From Rapana venosa (lineage: Eukaryota > Mollusca > Gastropoda > Neogastropoda > Muricidae): 64,000 nucleotides of DNA. The stretch is from positions 25,975,469 through 26,039,468 of the forward strand of contig CM054153.1 in assembly GCA_028751875.1 (NCBI GenBank). Direction: 5' to 3'. The translations under genes and the position numbers were made by a program. The notes under the pieces were generated by a model. The model was not told the origin of the DNA. It did not search any database and was given only the letters and a program-made list of their open reading frames with translations. Shown piece by piece: positions 59,224 to 64,000 of the stretch (position 1 is the first letter of the stretch; every line of letters starts with the position of its first letter).

Positions 59224-60154
59224 GCATGTATTGACCACTGCTTGGTGCGGACACCATCCACATACAAGACTTGGTGGACTGGCGCTACATCATGACATAC
59301 ACTCCCACACCCTTTTCCTCCCACATAAAATTGAGCAATCTCGTTCTCCAGGCCAAGAAAATTTGAAGCCATCACCTCTGAAAGAGGGCGAGGTCAGAAA
59401 AATAGTCATTAAAATTTTGTTTGTCAATGGATTGTTGGACCACACAGTTGACATGTGGCACAGGAAGAGCCAAGAGTAATCTGACTTCATAGAAAAGGAA
59501 GTTAGCAAGGCTAACTGAAACTATTCACCAAAAGAGAAAGTAATGTTCAGGACATAAGTCCCTCATTCCGCAGTCTCTCGTAAACAACGAGTAAGTCACG
59601 AGGGACTCGTGCCGCGGAAAGAAATGAGTTAAGACAAGACAACTTCTGACTTCTGAGAGACAACTGCTGTTTGCCTATCCTATTCTTCACACCTCTCCCC
59701 ATGCAATTTCTTCCTTTTGTCAAAAAACCAACTGCAGGGAACAGTTTGAGACAGATCTGATGCCCTCCAAGCCTTCACAAGGGTTAGACAGTAGAGAGAA
59801 ACTTGTGTAGTCCTGGCCCTGGATGAACTGGCTTGAGAGGATGTCACTTCATGAAAGGTTTTTAGAGAAAACGACCCAACTGAATTTTTGATATACATGT
59901 GGTTGTGCTTCTGAGAGTCTGAGAAATTTTGGAACACTCTTGTATGAGGTTGGTTAGTAATATCCTTAGTTCTGTATTCTATGGGTTACACTGACCTGCA
60001 ACCCTTGTACTTTACCCCCAAAAATCTCATTCTATCAATGCAAAAGGAACGTTATCAGGCAATATCACAATGACAATAACAGCAACAAAAAATAAAAATT
60101 CAAACAAATCAACCTATGTCAATGCAAAAAATAATGAACATATGCAAAAAATGT

Positions 60155-60240
60155 TGACAAAACCCCCAGCAATTTCAAGCAGAGAAATCTGCTGTGACAT
60201 AGTGGTGTACAATACAATACAATACAATTCTATACAATTG
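60155..60240 (+). mobile_element. Repeat family C 3' end
   Basis: CAGCAATTTCAAGCAGAGAA, ATCTGCTGTGACATAGTGGT, then ACAATACAATACAATACAAT. Confidence 0.7.
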
Positions 60241-60932
60241 CATACCATACATGTTTCCCTTAAAACCATTCCTAATTCTCACCAACCTAACAAATCGCAA
60301 CAATGTTTTCCACTATTCAAAATATTGAGCTTTGACTAGAACCTGCATTTTGATTTGTTTTGACTACAAGAGAGTGATTACAAACGGTACTGGTTTACAG
60401 ACCATTAAATTACAGAATTTTGATCAAAACTGGCACCACTGAATGCCAGCCCAGTGACCAACAGCAATACATGACCCTTCTGGTTGATACCACCATTCTA
60501 CCACTGGTTGCTCCTTGTGAACTTCTGCCTCTGAAGACAAGAGCCCAAGTGATGTGGACATTATTATCATAACAACATAGCGCATGAGAACAGCAGGACT
60601 GACACATCACACAAGGTGAGGCAGCAAAAAACCCAAAAAAATCAGCAAATGGCTGGACAAAATAAATAACTGACTTTTGAGTATGCCAGTTCCTCACAAA
60701 AATGACCCGTTTCAAGTTTGGCATAAAAATGTTCAAGATCCTAAACTTCAAATGATCAAGTACACAAAAGTCATACAGCTACCCAATTTGCATTTATCAC
60801 AGTTGGAAGGAACACGGACAAAGTGACAAATAACTATCTTAAAATCAGTAGGGAGGAAAAAAGCTTGATATGGTACCAACATGGGATTAATTTTCTTCTC
60901 TTTTCTACACAGGTTTTAAAACACTTATATCC

Positions 60933-61011
60933 CCCATGTTGGAATGCAGCTACTTTAAATCACATACTCAAAATCTCACCACAGGTGAACCTTGGAGCTC
61001 TAACCAAGAAA
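60933..61011 (+). mobile_element. SINE family A 3' tail
   Basis: GTTGGAATGCAGCTACTTTA and CAGGTGAACCTTGGAGCTCT, AACCAAGAAACAACC. Confidence 0.7.
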
Positions 61012-61332
61012 CAACCCCCCTCCCCCCAACTGAAAAATAAACCTACATTTTCACCCCATCTCCCTTTTCCCCGTAAGAAGAAGTTATTCTACTGAAAGTT
61101 TTTCAATACAAAAAGTGCCCCCCCAAAAAAAAACACCCCAAAACCCCCCAATTTTTGAACAAATATTTTGTAACACTTTCTGTCATGAAAATAGGCCGAC
61201 TGACTGAGTGACAACTGACTTCTCTCTCAACTCCCTCTCTAAAGGTAGTCATTAGGAGGGGGACATTGCACTGAAGATGTCAGGCACACAGTGCTGTGAG
61301 CAATGTAGACCTAGCAGAGCCCATGTCTCTCC

Positions 61333-61550
61333 AGAGGGAAGAATGAATAACCTAGTGGTTATAATGCTAACTTTGGAACCAAGAGCACAAATTTGACTCT
61401 TCACTGAGGTGTTTATATGGAGGGTTTTGACACCCCCCCCCACCCCCTGGTTCCAAAATCACTTTTCTGCAAGCCCTTTACGTGAGACCATAAACCCATG
61501 TCCTGTGTCCAAACATGCGTAACCTCTTATCTCGTTCAATCTCCCCTGCA
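61333..61550 (+). mobile_element. SINE family A head
   Basis: GGGAAGAATGAATAACCTAG, TGGTTATAATGCTAAC, then GAGACCATAAACCCATGTCC. The body diverges after about 61530. Confidence 0.6.
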
Positions 61551-61551
61551 G

Positions 61552-61718
61552 TAAAGAAAACCAGACTAGCGAGCACATCCTTCAGAGGTAGCACGCTATT
61601 CAGCTACCTGAGGAAGATTGTGTGGCCCACGGAGAGAGATAACCCTGCAAACCAAGCTGTACGGCCCACGAGAGGAGCTGGAAAGGATGACGCCATTATT
61701 TTTCCCAAATACATCTGA
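61552..61718 (+). CDS. Possible terminal coding exon of an unidentified gene
   Basis: Preceded by a C/T-rich acceptor (ATCTCCCCTGCAG). An open frame of 54 codons ends TGA at 61716-61718 and reads KKTRLASTSFRGSTLFSYLR, KIVWPTERDNPANQAVRPTR, GAGKDDAIIFPKYI. Composition and codon use look coding and GC is higher than the surroundings. I do not recognise the protein, and the reverse strand is also partly open. It sits between a SINE head and a SINE tail, so it may instead be part of an inserted sequence. Confidence 0.3.
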
Positions 61719-61784
61719 CGATGTAAAAAGCAAACGAGAGAAGAGGAGAAGAGATCCTATCTATGTACACACTGAAAGCTTATC

Positions 61785-61862
61785 AACCCCCCTGTAGTCA
61801 GAATGCGGCTACCTAAATGGTGGTAAAAATGGTGAACCTTGGAGCTCTAGCTGAGGAACAGG
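61785..61862 (+). mobile_element. SINE family A 3' tail
   Basis: GTAGTCAGAATGCGGCTACC, TAAATGGTGGTAAAAATGGT, GAACCTTGGAGCTCTAGCTG, AGGAACAGG. Confidence 0.75.
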
Positions 61863-63315
61863 GAGGGGGAAAAAACACAAGAAAATCCTATCATCTAGCA
61901 GAGCTGGCCAGCTATGGCAGGGAGCATGAACACACCCATGATATCCCTTGAGAAAGAAAAAAACGAATGTTAACAGATGCTGTTGATGTAGTACAAAATA
62001 ACTTTTCTCATATTACTCATTTTGCATAAACATAATTGTTTCCTTTTTTTAAGTCTAGCCAAGCCATAAAATCATACATGAGAATTTTTTAAAACCCCAA
62101 CAAGATATCAGGCAGTATAAACCAAAGTGCCGTTACTAACAGGCCTTAAAAAAACAAACAAAAACTGGAAGGAAAAAACACTGAACAGATAATGAAACCT
62201 TGCAAATAAAAATCAAGAAAAACCATAGATGTATCCAACAAAAGACATAAAAACTTGTACAGTAAAACACCAAAAAATAAAATTACCCAACTTCCTGAAC
62301 CATATAAGGAATTTCTTTAAAAATTCAAAGCTGTGCTAGTTATTGATATCAGCTAATTGCCAAGGCCTACACTAAAATGTGGTTATGTTGTAAAATGTGT
62401 TGAGATTGCCTTCAGCCATGATAAGCTCTTAACACAACCTGCACTCTCCTTTAAAGGAGAAAAAATCCTTTGAAGTCAGAGTATGGCTGCCTACAGGGCA
62501 AGGTACTTAAAAACAGTCATACACGCAAACTTCTCCTTCAGTGTGACATTTCAATCTCACAGTGATTCCCAGGTGGGATGAGCAAGTCAAGAGTGCACAT
62601 TCTGGGTGACCCCCAGAGTGTTAAGCTGAGGAACACACAACAACTTTTTTTTTCTTTTTAATTAGATTCTAGAAATGGAATTTGAATATTAATTCCAAGC
62701 TAACAACCCCACTGACCACAAAGGCCAAACATACCAGAGCTGACACTCTATCTACCTTCAATAACTCGCATCAATTGATGATTATCAAGTTCAGACTCTA
62801 ATCTCAAATATCAAACTGCACTGCATATTACCATACCTAGCTTATTCCTTCAGGCAAATAAAACCAAGCCGTTTTTATGACACCATGTGACAACCATTTC
62901 ACTTCATTTTTCATCCCCAAGATGACCACAAAAAAAGCTTGAAACAAGATAACGTACTTTTTAAAAAATCTTGTGAAATACCATATATGCAAAGATATAA
63001 AAGTTAAAATGACTTTTTTTTAAAAATCAGCTGTACAACTAACCATCAAGCCACAGTATACTAACTAAAATCACAACCTCATCTTCCCTTCAAAAGAAAA
63101 CATTTCTGTCACACAAATGCAGCACGCACTCACACACATATTCCATTCTCTCTCAAAAAAATGTTATTCAAAACTAGAAATCACATGTATCCAGCTGTTA
63201 ATGTTATGATAAGCAAGCAGGAATCCTGACTAGTAGGTCAGGGGTTCGAATCTCAGAGGCATGGGGTTGTGTGGGGTTTTTACCAAAAAAATTAATTTTT
63301 TTTTTTAGAACTGCT
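61863..63315. other. Non-coding, A-rich on +
   Basis: AT-rich with A over T. A piece at 62470-62640 (AAGTCAGAGTATGGCTGCCT) is a variant SINE tail. At 63232-63258 TAGTAGGTCAGGGGTTCGAA resembles a tRNA-derived B box, probably another SINE head. Confidence 0.6.
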
Positions 63316-63327
63316 ACCCAGAGTTGA

Positions 63328-63611
63328 CGGGATAGCTCAGTGGTCGGAGCACTCGCTTTCCCCCAACCAAGTTAAGCAGCGTCGAGCGTGGTTACCAGTT
63401 GGATGGGGGACCGTTTGCGCGCCTTGGCTTCAGTACAGTTCCCCCAGTTCCCCAGCTGTAAATGGGTACCTGCCCTCTTTAGGGTCAGGGAAGGTAAAGC
63501 AGCGAGGGAGAGGAGATGGGCACTGCCCTCAATATGCTGGCCCTAGAGAAGTTAGGTCTCTGACGCCTCGCTCCCCTACGACCTTATAGGTTATGGGACT
63601 CCTTTACCTTT
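63328..63611 (+). mobile_element. tRNA/5S chimeric SINE, copy 3
   Basis: Starts CGGGATAGCTCAGTGGTCGG; 5S-like part AAGTTAAGCAGCGTCGAGCG, GTTGGATGGGGGACCG; ends CCTTTACCTTT. The flanks ACCCAGAGTTGA (63316-63327) and ACCTAGAGTTGA (63612-63623) match in 11 of 12 positions, a likely target-site duplication. It lacks the first few G of the other copies. Confidence 0.85.
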
Positions 63612-63813
63612 ACCTAGAGTTGAGTTAGCTGTGGGCTCATTTGCAAGACTGGGACTCTAGACTCCAGCATCATCACTTGACCAATGTTCACTGCTGGGGC
63701 TGGTATCTCTCAGATGTGGCTAGTGCCGGGATACAACCCTGTCAAGCTGTCTCCCACAAAGTAACCTTCAATAGCATCCTCCTCCTCCTCATCTCATCCT
63801 TCTTCATGCGCAG

Positions 63814-63876
63814 GTGGACTCTCAACAGCCCAACAATGACAGCTTCCTGTGCTCCCAGGACTATGGTACATCATAA
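63814..63876 (+). CDS. Possible last coding exon of an unidentified gene
   Basis: After a C/T-rich tract and CATGCGCAG acceptor, 20 codons read VDSQQPNNDSFLCSQDYGTS, then TAA at 63874-63876. AATAAA lies 45 bases downstream at 63921-63926, followed by a T-rich stretch, so the layout suits a terminal exon. Another frame on the same strand and one on the reverse strand are also open, and no upstream exon is found. Weak. Confidence 0.22.
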   Translation: MDSQQPNNDSFLCSQDYGTS

Positions 63877-63920
63877 ACATCGAGCTCTGAGAGAGAGAAA
63901 GAGAGAGAGACTCATGCATA

Positions 63921-63926
63921 AATAAA
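63921..63926 (+). terminator. Candidate poly(A) signal AATAAA
   Basis: CATAAATAAAACATGG context, with TTCTTTTTTCTTCTTTTT about 50 bases downstream. Confidence 0.3.
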
Positions 63927-64000
63927 ACATGGATTTCCTGCCAAAGTGGTATTCAGCTTTATTGTTATCATATTCTTTTTTCTTCTTTTTAAAAAAAAAA

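Larger units (their letters stand above)
59224..61332. other. Non-coding, A-rich on +
   Basis: Contains a perfect short hairpin CACGAGGGACTCGTG at 59597-59611, a family-C tail at 60155-60240 with (AATAC)n, and a family-A tail at 60933-61011. Several open frames of 60-113 codons have no family resemblance. Confidence 0.6.

Noticed and set aside
63710..63860. Minus-strand exon opposite the 63.8 kb segment
   Set aside because: A first reading gave an attractive acidic peptide, but a careful recount of the bases showed the frame differs and ends early in Arg-rich sequence.

Overview
The window is eukaryotic genomic DNA. Exons have canonical GT-AG splice sites, introns are long and AT-rich, and there are many dinucleotide and poly-G/C tracts and several families of short interspersed repeats. 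The repeat content looks lophotrochozoan to me, most likely a gastropod mollusc; this is inference from repeat appearance, not proof.

One gene fills most of the window. On the + strand from 120 to 45817 I can join 20 exons in a continuous reading frame (1,099 codons plus TGA). The 5' end of the gene lies left of the window. The product has at least four ankyrin repeats (exons 1-4), a Ser/Gln-rich and acidic linker with a KKRK basic patch, a coiled coil of more than 600 residues (exons 7-18), and a short conserved C-terminus shared with the RAI14 (ankycorbin)/UACA family. All splice phases agree. Apart from the exon 2-3-4-5 and 11-12 junctions, every intron is phase 0.

Region by region: 1-4.1 kb holds the ankyrin exons. 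4.1-14.6 kb is a large intron full of truncated LINEs, SINEs and microsatellites. 14.6-29.3 kb holds the linker and first coiled-coil exons. 29.3-36.0 kb is a large intron. 36.0-45.8 kb holds the main coiled-coil exons, including one of 1,005 nt. 45.8 to about 56.4 kb is a T-rich stretch poor in interspersed repeats, probably a long 3' UTR. 57.1-59.2 kb is an inverted-repeat-flanked element with 17 copies of a 65-bp repeat. In about 59-63 kb the base skew reverses to A-rich, suggesting a convergent neighbour. Two weak exon-like segments lie at 61.55 and 63.81 kb.

The mobile DNA is the most unusual content. Three copies of a SINE join a tRNA-like head to a 5S-rRNA-like segment and have 12-bp target-site duplications. 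A LINE family is present as at least three 5'-truncated copies, each with a 12-15 bp target-site duplication and a GAA-type tail. An abundant tRNA-headed SINE family sits in most introns, and some copies are interrupted by later insertions.
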